A DNA stretch of 64,000 nucleotides, taken from NCBI GenBank assembly GCA_039090855.1, contig CM076995.1, positions 120,788,270 to 120,852,269 on the forward strand. The letters are read 5' to 3'. Position numbers and translations under genes: made by a program. A model generated the notes under the pieces. That model had not been told where the DNA came from. It searched no databases and saw only the letters and a program-made list of their open reading frames with translations. The stretch's first letter is position 1. The number at the start of each line of letters is the position of its first letter. Positions 34,500 through 45,856 of this stretch are shown one piece after another. This stretch comes from Macrothele yani. Taxonomy: Eukaryota; Arthropoda; Arachnida; Araneae; Macrothelidae.

Positions 34500-34690
34500 A
34501 GAGTACAATGTACTAGATTATGCAAAGCAATCAGAATTGTGTACTGAATTGCCTGTAGTTCACTGGTCTCCATGTAACATCTCCTTAGAAAACTTGAAAA
34601 TTTAATCTCCCTGCGGCGCGTGAATCGAACCTTCCGATTTCCGTTCAAGCATGCTATCCATTACACCACAAGGCCAATGAAGTTCCAAGT
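34500..34690 (-). repeat. SINE family C, minus-strand copy
   Basis: The reverse complement has a tRNA-like head (GGTGTAATGGATAGCATGCT, B box GGTTCGATTCACG), then TTTTCAAGTTTTCTAAGGAG, ATGTTACATGGAGACCAGTG and GGCAATTCAGTACACAATTC. It is paired in inverted orientation with 34830-34950. Confidence 0.7.
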
Positions 34691-34829
34691 TAGTAAGCAT
34701 TTACAGCTTAGAAATCTGAACTTCAGATTTTCGCTAGTCGAAGCGATCCTGCCTCACCGTATAGCGTCAACGACCCATTCACATCCAGACGCCGATATAC
34801 GTCTAATTCACCAATCTTTCAGATATAGA

Positions 34830-34950
34830 AATCAAGCAGAAATATTACTCGAACGGAAATCGGGAGATGAGGGTTCGATTACCGTTCCAGGGCAATGTAA
34901 TTTTCAAGTTTTCCAAGGAGATGTTACATGGAGACCAGTAAACTATAATA
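34830..34950 (+). repeat. SINE family C, plus-strand copy (continues at 37473)
   Basis: CGAACGGAAATCGGGAGATG, then B box GGTTCGATTACCG, TTTTCAAGTTTTCCAAGGAG and ATGTTACATGGAGACCAGTA. The next part of the family (GGCAATTCAGAACACAATTC) appears only at 37477, directly after a TIR element that ends CAGTG|TA. This shows that the TIR element landed inside this SINE. Confidence 0.7.
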
Positions 34951-35561
34951 CACTGTAAAACAATTTCTGAAATTCACGAGCCACTTTCAGTGATTTCTTT
35001 CGTGAATTAGCGACACAAATATTTCCGCTAAGCCACGGGGCGGAAAAAAAAAAAAAAATGAATTTCATGGATTTTTCGTACGCCAGAAGAATTCTGAATT
35101 TTCAACCTTTCCGCAATTTCTTTCTTTATATCGACAGTAAAATACCGTTTTGAAGAGGTTTTAACGGGAAAATTTTGGATTTTCTGAAATCTTTCCGCAA
35201 TTTCTTTCTTATATTATCGGAAAAACTCCGTTCTGACTTTTTTCATATCCATATGACGAAAAATGTCCGGTAACAGAAGAGATTCACGGGAATAATCGGG
35301 GTTTGATTAATTGTTAAATTTCCATAGTCTGTCGAAGTATTTGATTTGAAGTTCAGTAGGGAGATCGGATATTGTAGATAGTATATCGCATGAATTTTTG
35401 TTACTATGTCACAGGATATTTTTTCTCCTTTCTCCCATTTTGTGCACACCAGCTGTTATATATTGTGTTACAGTTAGAAACCGGGTTCTTAATTTATTGT
35501 ACAGGTGATTGATTGTACGATGTCTATATATCGGTCTGTGGAGTCCTTAAGACAGAAACTA

Positions 35562-36794
35562 CAGAGGGAGAGTCGAAAGTTTTGCAATATTTCCATAAAC
35601 GCATGTGCTGCAGCGGCTATGTCACATGTTTAAACTAGTTTAAGTCGCGCACTGCAGTTAGTTGAAAGGGACATAAAGTGATAGTCGTTGCTGTGAACAG
35701 CGTTGCAATTCGTCGTTCTATCTTCGGTTGGGAAGCCTAAAAGATGAACAGACACAACCGGCTAATTAGGGAACTTTTGCTTTACAAGTTTGAACTCTGC
35801 CATAACGCTGCTCGAGCAACACGAAACATTTGTCATGCGAATGGGGAAGGTTCCGTGGACCACAGCACCGTAACTAGATGGTTCAAGAAATTTCGCTCAG
35901 GTCACAGAAACCTAGACGATCAGCCAAGGTCAAGCAGGCCGCGAACCGTGGATTCAGAAGCTGTGCGCCAGGCCGTAGAGGCAAATCCGACAACCAGCAC
36001 TCTGACATTATCAGGCGAACTGAGCATATCACAGACCACCGTAGTTCGTCACCTTCAGGACCTTGACAAGGTGTACAGGAGCTGCCGCATTGTTCCTCAC
36101 GAACTGACACCAGTTGAAACAAACCGTCGAGTGGAAGTGTGCATGAAACTCCTAGAAAACCCGCGCGATGTACCTTTCATCAAGAGAATTGTTACGTGCG
36201 ATGAAAAGTGGGTTTCTTTTCGTAATCAAAACACACAACGGCAGTGGCTGAGCCCGGGAGAGCTTCCAGAACCTGTTGCCAAACACGGGCGCTACGAGCA
36301 CAAGTTGATACTCTTTCAAGGGGATAATTCATTACGAATTTTTCCAGGCGGTCGGACCATCAACCTCTACTCTGAACAGCTGGAGCGGGTGTATACCGTT
36401 TTGGAGGAGAAGAACCAGGCAGTAGTGAACAAAAAGCGCGCTCTCCTACAGCAGGACAACGCTCGGCCTCGTACTACGCGAACGACCCGGGCAAAACTCC
36501 AGGAACTGGAGGGCATCGAACTAATGCCACACCTAGCATATAGTCCGGATCTTGCCCCGTCGGATTATTACCTGTTCCGGTCCATGGCCCACTTCCTCCG
36601 CGGGCGGCACTTCAACAACTAGGATGAGGTGGCAGCTGGGGTGAAGGAGTTCTTCGCCTTGAAGGACAAGAACTGGTACCGCCGTGGAATCGAAGAACTG
36701 GCAGACAGGTGGCTAAAGACGGTGCAACACGTCGTATAGGTACGAATGAAGACAAAGTGATCCAAATATTACAAAACTTTCGACTCATCCTCTG
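35562..36794 (+). mobile_element. Almost intact mariner element
   Basis: TA|CAGAGGGAGAGTCGAAAGTT at the left; the right end is its near-perfect inverse (GAGTCGAAAGTTTTGTAATA) followed by TA at 36795. The 1,233-bp length is normal for a mariner. Confidence 0.96.
35744..36739 (+). pseudogene. Mariner transposase with one premature stop
   Basis: From the ATG at 35744 one frame runs 332 codons to the TAG at 36737. Its only interruption is a TAG at 36620 (an expected glutamine codon, CAG to TAG). The N-terminal HTH covers residues ~5-110 (DHSTVTRWFKKFRSG, DDQPRSSRPRT). Catalytic blocks are IVTCDEKWVSF (near residue 155), LQQDNARPRTT and YSPDLAPSDYYLF; the usual His after ARP is Arg. I count 35 residues between the second and third Asp, one more than classical mariners. 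The region KLILFQGDNSLRIFPGGRTI is shorter than in related proteins, suggesting an in-frame deletion. The C-terminus FFALKDKNWYRRGIEELADR lies beyond the stop. Probably inactive. Confidence 0.92.
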
Positions 36795-37117
36795 TATCTA
36801 GAGTAAATTTAACATTTAGAAGTTTTGTGAAATAGTACAAAACAGTACATTGCATCTTCGCTTAAAGACAATTAAGAGTTATTGTCAGTTGACGAAAAGA
36901 TCTCAAACTCCAAATCATTCTGTTGATGCTTCGAAAAATCACGATGAAAAAAATACGTAATTTGTAATAAGGCCTCGTACAGAAAAAAATAAAATTATTA
37001 GAAACGTATTAAAAAAAATAACGAGCTGTAATAGAAAATAAAATGACTAAATCACTCGCATTAATGAAATAAAAATAAATCATCACGCAACCAAGTGTTA
37101 CCATGAACGTAAACCTG

Positions 37118-37195
37118 GTTCCTGTGGTATTCTGGCTCAGTGGTTAAAACGCGCGGCTTCAACCTAAACCTCCCCAGCTCGATTCTCACTACCAG
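37118..37195 (+). repeat. tRNA-like segment inside element M
   Basis: TCTGGCTCAGTGGTTAAAAC resembles an A box and AGCTCGATTCT a B box. A related inverted segment lies in copy 2 (54340-54420). It looks like a SINE head absorbed into the element rather than a functional tRNA gene: the arms do not pair well. Confidence 0.5.
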
Positions 37196-37472
37196 CGCAA
37201 AAAATTCTTTCGTGTAAGGGCTGAAATATTCAGCATGTTGAATTTTACAAAATTTCAGTTGAAATACGGAAAAACTTGAAACGGACCTTTCTGAAACAAA
37301 CGGAATTACTGACCGGAAAATTTGTGAAAATGCGGAAGTTAAAAAAAACAAAAAAAAAACGGGAAGTTTTAAAAACAGAAATTCCGTTAAAAGACTGACA
37401 GTTACCGGCAACTTTGTTGTACGTTATTTTCAGAAATTTTCTGTGAATTCACACCCCTTTCTTTTTACAGTG

Positions 37473-37545
37473 TACAAGGCAATTCAGAACACAATTCTGA
37501 TTGTTTTGAATAATCTGAGGAATATTTCTTCCTTAATTTCTATAT
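37473..37545 (+). repeat. SINE family C, displaced 3' part
   Basis: CAAGGCAATTCAGAACACAA and TGATTGTTTTGAATAATCTG match the minus-strand copy at 34505-34555, continuing the copy broken at 34950. Confidence 0.65.
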
Positions 37546-37709
37546 CAGTATAATACAAGTTTTTTTTTTTTTTTTAGATTACCGTAAAATCAGAATAATG
37601 AATATACTAATATCAACTTTTTGGCACTGTTGCTCTGAGGATGGACCTTCAATCAAAGACTGCAAAAATCTCTTCATCGTTAATATTTCGGTGCGGAATC
37701 AAATAGATA

Positions 37710-38668
37710 TGTTATCGTTAAAGCTGATCAAGTCAGTTAAAGCGTAAAACTCACTTGTATTCGATGGTTTAACTAGTTATTTCATAGAATAACGATCTAC
37801 ACCCCGTTAAAGTGTAAATAACCGAGTAAATAAATCCTAAATTCAAAAGGCTGTAAAGTGAGAACCACTGGTCAGAAATAGCACACACACCATTTTCAAC
37901 ATACTATAAAGTGTTATATAATAATAAATGATATTAACTTTTATGTTTCGTTTTGTTATTTATAAATTTTTCGGAAATAAGTTGTACAGAAGATCCGCAA
38001 ATTGTGTTTTAATGAACTGAATGTTCAGAGGGAAAGAGAAAACTCTAAAGAATGTTTCGAAATTCAAGCTAAGAAGATTATATTAATGTCAGATAAATCT
38101 CATTCTGAAGCCTCTGTGGGGCTTACACAGTCCGTATCACACAGTACCTGAAGTTGACAGAGGAAGGGGTGACGCCAGATCTATTTTAGATGTTATCATG
38201 AAAATAACCGAAGAAGGATTTTTTCAATTGGGAACAAGAAACGGCCGCATAAAACAGCTATATTCCCGATCCCAGTTCATCGTCTGTGAACAAAAAACTA
38301 ATTCAGATCGAAGTAGTGCCGGATATAGAGAAATCGCTCCGGTCGGTTGCTACAGCTCAAAGTTTAGGTACCGGTCAGGGATTTAAAAAACGTTCATGTA
38401 AAACGCAGTGTGTCAACAAAAAATGTATTTGTTTTAGAAATAATGTTCTATGCAATTCCAAATGCCATTTTAGTAATCCCTGTTGTTTATTTTACACTTT
38501 AACTGTCTATCATTAGTTAATTTATAGAATACCTAGTTATTTCATAGAATAACTAGTTAAAGTGTGGAATTATTAATTTATTACACGCTTTAACTAACTT
38601 GATCAGTTATTTCATGAAATAACTAGGTATTCTATGAAATAACCGAATTATACACTTTAACGGTAACA
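37710..38668 (+). mobile_element. Ginger-like DNA transposon relic
   Basis: Ends TGTTATCGTTAAAG and, inverted, TGTTACCGTTAAAG, with identical flanking 4-mers GATA (37706-37709 and 38669-38672). The TIR continues in a broken form: TGATCAAGTCAGTTAAAGCG at the left against the inverse of CGCTTTAACTAACTTGATCA at the right. The inner ends are rich in repeats of AACTAGTTATTTCATAGAAT. The interior encodes the C-terminal part of a KRBA2/GIN-type integrase. TGT...ACA ends and a 4-bp target duplication are the known signature of Ginger elements. Confidence 0.8.
38140..38516 (+). pseudogene. KRBA2/GIN-type integrase C-terminal fragment with Cys-rich tail
   Basis: Plus-strand frames read VPEVDRGRGDARSILDVIMK, then EEGFFQLGTRNGRIKQLYSR and SQFIVCE, followed by a frameshift near 38290. 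The new frame reads QIEVVPDIEKSLRSVATAQS, TGQGFKKRSC, KTQCVNKKCICF and LCNSKCH. This order (DRGRGDPRN-like segment, SR-QF, S-REAA, GQGF-KC-C, then a C-C-C-C knuckle) is that of integrase-derived proteins annotated as KRAB-A domain-containing protein 2-like. The DDE integrase core is absent, so this is a deletion relic. Cysteines of the knuckle are well kept. Confidence 0.85.
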
Positions 38669-39689
38669 GATACATGCAGTGCTGAAGCTTTAAGAGAGAC
38701 TGGAAGCTAAGTGTTATATAAACATACATAAAAGTAGCTTTCAAAAATAAATCAATCTTGTCTCCATACTTTGTAAATACCATAATTCTAAGTGACTGTT
38801 TATCAGTGTTTTTCTTCATTAGTGTTTTTACTGAATTTGGTACACCAGAAGAAAAAAAAAAAAAAACTGAAATGAAGACCTATTTCACAATGCAACTAAC
38901 TATTAACACAAGGGATGTTCCTTAGTTTTAGCTTTGCACTGAATCATCGAAAAATATATATGAGAACTAATGCATTAATTTTGACTGTTGCACACTTGTT
39001 TTATTTGTTTAGATCGTAGTTTTCTTTTGGTATTCCTTTGGGTGGGGGGGGGGGATGTGCCGGCGACTGAAAATGGGACGGGGGGGGGGGTGCCTACTCC
39101 TGTTCACTGCTGGTAATACCCTAACACAGATTCGCATATTTCTGATTTTTTTATTATGTATTTTTATTTCCTGGTCAGCAAATTTTCTCAAACTTATCCA
39201 GACTTAGCATTGTTCGATAAATGCTGTCCATCATCCCAACTGAAGTCAATACACGTCAAAGTTCCCGTTCTACATTCAAGAAGTAACAGTTCTTCGTATT
39301 TTTAAGCTATTTATTTTGGCTCTACTTATCTTTTTGAATATCTCCGGTAAATCTTGAAGGCTCAAGAGCATTTTCAAACATATTACTTTTATTTTCTGAA
39401 AGGATAAACCACACCCATGGCCACATGAGTACTAAGGCGCATAAGACTGTTTGGTTTTTAATCCCCGATCTAAAAGTCCAAAAAAGCGCTGCTTATGATA
39501 TACAGTCAGCTGTATGATTCGGGCCGAGGACCCACTGAGGGGGGAAGGTTTAGATTAAATCTACATCTAAGTAAATTTATTTACAACGCGGAGTCTACCC
39601 CAAGATCGATAGCAAGAAGCAACTTGGGAGAGTTACTACACTAGTATACGCATGCCAATTATCAGTTACAAATGTGTATGAAACTACAT
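38669..39689. other. Unassigned sequence with long G tracts
   Basis: Two long G runs near 39042-39055 and 39080-39090 could form quadruplex structures. No gene or repeat recognised. Confidence 0.4.
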
Positions 39690-39848
39690 CAATCATTCTC
39701 AATATACTGCTGCACGAAGGTCTCCCAAAGTCGCTTCCACAACTCTGTCTTGAACAATTCTCTTCCAGCATGCTTTGGAATTTCATCTACCCATCTCCCA
39801 TGGGGTATTCTAGTGGGTCTTTTCCTGCCCCTGATAAAACTTTCAGCA
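39690..39848 (-). repeat. RTE 3'-end fragment
   Basis: On the minus strand the frame gives GRKRPTRIPHGRWVDEIPKH, then WETFVQQYIEND, the extreme C-terminus of the RTE protein. Heavily truncated at its 5' end. Confidence 0.88.
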
Positions 39849-40059
39849 GCTACAAGAAAGAAAAGACATAAATAGGCACCAGGATTAATGAAATTATGAA
39901 ACACTTGTTCCAAAATAATTAATTCCTGAAAAGTAAAGCGATGGAACTAGAGAAAGCGAACGAAATTTCTGCACAAGAATAAATGTAAATTGTCCCGTTA
40001 TGCTGAAGTAGCAAAATTTTCTTGAACACGTGCGTATATCATGATAATCATAATTCTTA

Positions 40060-40410
40060 GTTCACAGCTGGATAAAGGCATCTCTCCAAGTCTCTTCCGC
40101 AACATCCTTTCTTGAGCACCTCTCGTCTAAGACATCCATCCCTCCACGCTTTCGAACTTCACCCACCATCTCTTGCGCGGTCCTCTTCTGGGTCTTTTCT
40201 TATCCATTGGAATCTATTCTAGTATTTCAGTTGTCCAACGATGGTCAGTTTTTCTAGCAGTATAGTATGTCTAACCTATTGCCACTTGAGGATCTTTACT
40301 TTGATCATGACGCCATTGTTCTGATCCACGAGTTTTCCTATCTTTCTTCGTTACGCCAAGCATGCATATCTCTATGCTTTGGAAGTTCCCTGATAATTTA
40401 AACTTGCAAA
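40060..40410 (-). repeat. RTE 3'-end fragment, older copy
   Basis: Plus-strand sequence GGATAAAGGCATCTCTCCAA, CTTCTGGGTCTTTTCTTATC, GCCAAGCATGCATATCTCTA follows the same order as the 3' part of the full RTE at 21067-21410, with many substitutions and small indels. Confidence 0.82.
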
Positions 40411-40765
40411 GATTGACTGTTCGCAAAATTTGAGCAACTAATACATACTTGGTTTCAGGCCTGGAACTGTCACCTGCATTAGGTAAGAAATCATTAATCA
40501 CCAAGGAATGATAATACTCGTATGTTAGTGCTTTATTACTTAATAGTGTTAACAGCATAGCATGCATTAGGTATATAGCCAACTATTCTCACGAAATTAC
40601 TCGTATATTCAAGAATCGTAAGCGTCACCCGAATTCATGTTACGTAATAACCGATTTATTAATTAATCCTGGTAACGTTTACGATTAGTGAATACACTCT
40701 GGATTAACTACACCTGGAATTTTATAATATAAATACCGTGGGACCTCACTTTTACACGTTTTTCG

Positions 40766-41077
40766 GGCCGCGGATGGCTTAGTAGTCAGCGTTCGTGACT
40801 ACCACGGAGGAATCTCAGGTTCGATCCCAGGCAGGTGCGAAAGCTCGAACCACTAAATATCTGCCACGCGTCGGATGGGCACGTTAAGCTGCCGGACACC
40901 GGGTACTGGACCCCCGGTAATTTAAATAAGGACGTCTTCCTCACCCGTTCTACCTCGCTTCCGTGTCACTTTTTTATCGGGCACTCTAGCACAAATCTCC
41001 AAACTTCCTATTTCTAAGGGTTGTTTTAAGAGCTCAGGTCAGACACTTCCTTCCTAAAATCCTCTACATATGAACTG
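40766..41077 (+). repeat. SINE family B copy
   Basis: GGCCGCGGATGGCTTAGTAG head, B box GGTTCGATCCC, full body (GCGTCGGATGGGCACGTTAA, CCCCCGGTAATTTAAATAAG) and end CTCTACATATGA. A CA microsatellite lies about 60 bp downstream (41137-41169). Confidence 0.92.
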
Positions 41078-41131
41078 GTCTCAAACGTTTTTCAAGGGAC
41101 CAAGTGAAATTAACGTAGAATTTAAAAAAAA

Positions 41132-41169
<38 letters not shown>

Positions 41170-41177
<8 letters not shown>

Positions 41178-42489
41178 CGAAACAGGGAAAGTTTAACATA
41201 AAGGACAATTCAGAATTTTTGGATCGGCGACATTTTGCATATAAATGAGGAAAACGTATAAGTGAGAAACGTGTAAACGAGATTCTGTTGCATATCCCTA
41301 TGAAGCCGCACTGTACCAAGGTGACATTTTGGTGATACATGTATATCATCCAAAAATAAATTTTCAAGTTATTGAAAATTTTAGTAGAAATGAGAGTACC
41401 TTACATCTTGAGGCTTATGACATGTAAAAGAACAATTATGTACTCATGAGTAGCTGTGGAGTACATTACATATGTATGCAAATCTTTTTTTTATTTTTTT
41501 TGTACATAACCATTTTTTTTTCGCCTCGTTAAGAAAGTGCTGATCACACAATTCAAAATTAAGAAAAACAACTAAATATCTACAGTATAATCGGCTTAAG
41601 GCTAAGACAACAAAAAAAAGCTCATCACATCTTATAATTTTGTACATCCTTTCCTTTCCAACATACATATTGCATATAGGTTTAAACATGGACAAAATCA
41701 ATGATGTATTTCCCCGATTTCTTTCAATGCATACTTTTCTTGCTAAGAAGATTTGCAATAATCACTTTAATCCATTGCTAGTAAGATCACTTCAAATTTT
41801 TTTAATGTATCATGCAAAAAAATTAAAAAAAAAGAGCGCGAAGAAAGCATTAGGTATATTTTCTTAGGGCAAAATTTTCCTTAGAAAAATGCGTTTGCCA
41901 CGCGCTGTTTCTAAAAAAAAAAAAAAAAAAAAAAAAATGGACAAGCAAGCATGACCACGCTTTTTTTTTTTTTTTTTGGTTTTGTTTTGTTTTTCGGAGT
42001 TTGTAACGGATATATAACTACGTTTTCCGTCCTAACGTCATATCTGAACTCTCAAATTTTCCAATGGGGAAACATTGGCAGTCGGTCAGAAGTCCAGTTA
42101 TAGATAAAAAGCATAGACTAAATATGTGTGCTGGTGTGATAGATAAAAAGCATAGATTAAATGTGTGTGTTTGGTGTGATAGATGGGGTGAGATGTACGC
42201 GAGTCTCGCTTGTGTACAAGTGGCGAACAGCGCTAACATTTGTTACAGTCAATTACTATGTTCAACTACGTTTGTGAAGTTGGTGTGTTTCTGTAACCTT
42301 GCTTTCATAATTGTAGCACATACAAGATAGGAATATAAAAAGCAGTTGTCTACTAGAATATTTGTCTTCAGTTAATTTTCATTTTATAGTGCTTAGTTCT
42401 TGGACACCAAAATTTAGTGCTTTTAAGAAATAAGTTAATTAAAACACCACGTCTCTAACAGCCTCCATGAACATCTACGACCATTAGCT
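41170..42489. other. Unassigned sequence with homopolymers and a minisatellite
   Basis: Long A run near 41915-41937, T run near 41960-41978, and a ~42-bp minisatellite at 42100-42185 whose unit contains GATAGATAAAAAGCATAGA. No gene recognised. Confidence 0.4.
42100..42185 (+). repeat. Minisatellite, two full units and a partial third
   Basis: The unit AGATAAAAAGCATAGA(C/T)TAA followed by AT(A/G)TGTGTG and GGTGTGAT is repeated directly twice, with a third partial copy ending GGTGTGATAGAT. Confidence 0.85.
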
Positions 42490-42585
42490 GCCGTCGGCTT
42501 CCAGGAAAGGGAGTGAACCGGCTGAGAACGACAAACAACAAGCGTGCTTTACCGCATGATTCGAATCCAGATGTAGTCTACTAAA
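42490..42585 (-). repeat. SINE family A, degenerate fragment
   Basis: CTTCCAGGAAAGGGAG, CGACAAACAACA and GATTCGAATCCAGA keep the order of the family A body and B box in reverse orientation. Confidence 0.6.
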
Positions 42586-42687
42586 AACCACAAATCGGCA
42601 CCCTCGATTTTTATAAAAGCTTCCCCGGCTCTTAACGGCAGCGTATATACTGTATATACGTACTGCGGTTGCAAAAATGCATACTGA

Positions 42688-42995
42688 GCCGCGGATGGCC
42701 TAGTGGTCAACGTTCGTAACTGCGGCGGAGGAAACTGAGGTTCGTTCCCAGGCAGGTACGAATGCTCGAACTACTAAATATCCGCCGTGCGTCGGATGGG
42801 CATGTTGAGCTGTCGGACACTTAGTACTGGCCGCCCGGTAATAAATAAGGGTATCTTCCTCCCCCTTTCTAACTCGCTTCCGTATCACTTTCCTATCGAG
42901 CACTCCAGCCCAAATCTCCTAGCTTCCTATTTCTAAGGGTTGTTTAAGACCTGGGGTCAGACACTCCCTAAAATCCTCTACATATGATCTGATCT
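42688..42995 (+). repeat. SINE family B copy
   Basis: GAGCCGCGGATGGCCTAGTG head, near-B-box GGTTCGTTCCC, intact body and end CCTCTACATATGATCTGATC. Longest of the five B copies seen. Confidence 0.93.
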
Positions 42996-45536
42996 GAAAA
43001 TGCATACTATGTTTCCGGATATGAGATCCCTTTCTTGGACTTTCTCAGGCAAATTCCATGCAAGTGTAAACATTTAACATCCCGGAACATTGAATTTTAT
43101 TTATTTTCTGTATGATCCAATCACATCGCAGTTAAGGTTCCTGCTCACGTTATGATATTTACTCTACGCTCCGTTTCGTATGAGGAAACTGTGTCGTTTA
43201 CCTTCTTCCTACAAAAACAACGAAGTTTCGCTGGTTTTTATTAGCCATACCTATTTACATATCAGAAGAATTTCTCCAGACACAGCAATGTATGAAAGTT
43301 TTATTTCAGACGTGTTTCACATGAAACTGTAACCCATGACTTCATTGTACAGAGGACATCATTACGTTGCTAAGCAACCCTAATTGAATACAAGGACTCC
43401 GGTTAAATGATTAAAGATCACGATTAGGCGCTTCCTTGAGGAGGGAGGGAGGGAGGGAGTGCCCTTCAAACAGCTAACGTTTATCAGCCGATTTGAGTTC
43501 GTACTTCCTGCTTAAACTGATAGACACAAAAGAAATGAGAAATCTCGGTGTGACACAGATGCACGGCACATATACATTTCCTATTCGAGAAGTCTGGACG
43601 GGTTCGCCAGGCGTTATTTATATATCTATTATATACGTGTGTACACTTTTTTTTTTTTTTTCAATTATACTCAAGCAATCGACTATTAAGTGCAGTTAAA
43701 TAAGATTTACTAATATTCCAACCGGCGTTCTTCCAAGTGAATTCTATGAATTTCACAGCACTGAGAAATTAGATTTACTTATTCAAATTATATCTCTGAC
43801 ATTTACGAGGAAAAGTACAATGCCCTTGCTTATTCAACTTTAAGCCCTCATTAGAAGATCAGCAACTTGTAATATAGCTATTAATGGAACACTGTCATAA
43901 TAAATAACAATTTCAGCTACTAATAAATAACAATTAGAGCTCTTCCACTTTTACCGGATTTCTCCGTTCGTGGAATATCATTTTGAGAAGACAAACACCG
44001 TTTACGTGAGGGAGTAAATTACAAAATATTTGGGCATGCAAGCGAACTGCTCTCTTTTTGAATGATTTTCACACTTTTTGTTGAATAATTACGGGGTGGA
44101 GGTAGCACGCGATCATAATTTACAGACATGAAAATCGATAGTAGAAGTGAATGATATTGCACACTAAATTACAGAAATAAGGGAATGTACATAACAGAAT
44201 CCTTTTTTCGCTTCAGAAGCATGAAGCATTTCATTTGCGTCCGTTACGATATCATCTGGTATTTTTCATATCTTGAATACATGAAGCATTCCTAAAAGAA
44301 AATCGTAAGAACCGTTTGGAAGAGAAATGTCGCTGGATTAATTTAGTGGTGACATTTTAATTACTAATTTAACTTCAAGTGCAGACTAAATTCAGCATGT
44401 ATATATATATATTTTTAATTTTTAGTACTGATGAGAAGTTAATAGCCTGGCACAATTAGCAGAATCTTATTATAAACTGAAAGCTTCTGTGTTCTATCTA
44501 AACGAATAAGTACAACCAGCGCTTAGCTTCGTCAATTTTCAAGAAATCAATCATTTTTACAGCCGAACTTATTTACGGTTCTCTTTCTTCAACAAAAGAC
44601 AAAAAATATGAAATTAAACTTCAAAGCAACCTAATACAGATTCCTACTTTAAACTCCTGCATGATTTGTGAAACACTCCTAGTAGATTTAAATCAGTATT
44701 ACACAATACGTCTACTGAAGTCTGCTTCTTAGATTAGAAAATTGCACAATTTTAGGTATGTTCAGCCGCACTTTCGATATTACGCCTCAAAAATTAACTG
44801 TCCCTTGTGTCAAGATCAGAAGTTTGCCATACTCAAACTACGATTTAGGGTCGTCTGGGTTAGCGCATCCAGGTCCAAGCGTTCTGGAACACCACATCTA
44901 TAATGTTTTAGGGTTGTGTGATTTTCAGATTGTTTGTTGAGACTAAATGCTTAACACAATTAAACGACCACTAACAGCCTTAGGGATATATAGCAAGAAA
45001 TAGAAGTCACAAAGAACTTGTTTGTCCCTAGTTGTTAACTTACAGCTTTTAACAAACACAATTCCTCTTTGAACACTAAAGTAACTTTGTAGACTGAATA
45101 ACAATAGCAATCTCGTAGACAAAACTTATTTGGCGTACATATCAGCAATGATACCATGCAGTACAAATTCAAGCAGTAGATAGTACGTTCTTATCCGTCA
45201 TACAATCTGATTGCTATTGTTATCGTTCTTTACACTCGACGTGGCCTTTTATTTATCATCGACTCACTGTCAGTCATTGCCAAAAAGTAAAAGGAAATTC
45301 AGTCGTTGCCAAAAGCGTAAGTTCACACGCCGTTCAGAAAGAAAATCGAACAGAGAAGTAACCTAATTCACATAGGAACTCGAAAAGGAAGGTTAATTTA
45401 GAGAGATACGTCACACACCTTCCACTTATATAAGAACATACTCCAATGAAGGCTCATGAAAAAAATCGCATAAGGGAAAGTTCAACTTAATTTCGTCTAG
45501 ATTTCTCGGTTGTGCACGCAGATATCCCTCTTTTTT
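42996..45536. other. Unassigned AT-rich sequence
   Basis: A GGGA tract near 43440-43460 and inverted 13-mers AACAATAGCAATC (near 45100) and GATTGCTATTGTT (near 45209). No gene recognised. Confidence 0.4.
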
Positions 45537-45749
45537 TTTTCTTTTTTGATTGGGGTTTAACGACTACCGTGAGCAACTCTGCGGGCTATAAACAGTCGCC
45601 CATCCCTAATTTAGGGCCATTGGTTCCAGGAAAGGGAGAGAGTCAGTGCCGTAAAACAAACATCCATGCCTCACCGGGATTCGAACCCGGACCCATCTCG
45701 GACGAATGGTCAGTAGCCATCGCTTAGACCACTGCGCCACCGGGGCGGC
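45537..45749 (-). repeat. SINE family A, full-length copy
   Basis: The reverse complement starts GCCGCCCCGGTGGCGCAGTG, has B box GGTTCGAATCCCGG, the GGCACTGACTCTCTCCCTTT body and ends with an A-rich tail (T run at 45530-45545). Confidence 0.93.
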
Positions 45750-45856
45750 ACAAGTATCCTCCTGCTTGCGGACGCTGGCTATAGGTCTAGTCATACAATG
45801 ATCCTTACGACACTTCCAAGTGTCTGGTTTTTACTGTAACACAATATTTTGTTCTA

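Larger units (their letters stand above)
34951..37472 (+). mobile_element. ~1.29-kb TIR element M (copy 1) with nested mariner
   Basis: Left end TA|CACTGTAAAACAATTTCTGA; right end TTCTTTTTACAGTG|TA, giving short TIRs CACTGTAAAA and a TA duplication. After subtracting the nested mariner (35562-36794 plus TA) it is about 1.29 kb. The left half matches the reverse complement of 55010-55292. The right half matches 45857-46131, and 54150-54345 in reverse. The right half carries a tRNA-like segment at 37118-37195. No coding. I infer a non-autonomous Tc1/mariner-type element. Confidence 0.65.

Noticed and set aside
34600..34690. tRNA gene on the minus strand
   Set aside because: tRNA-like head continues into a repeated SINE body and is paired with a second copy.
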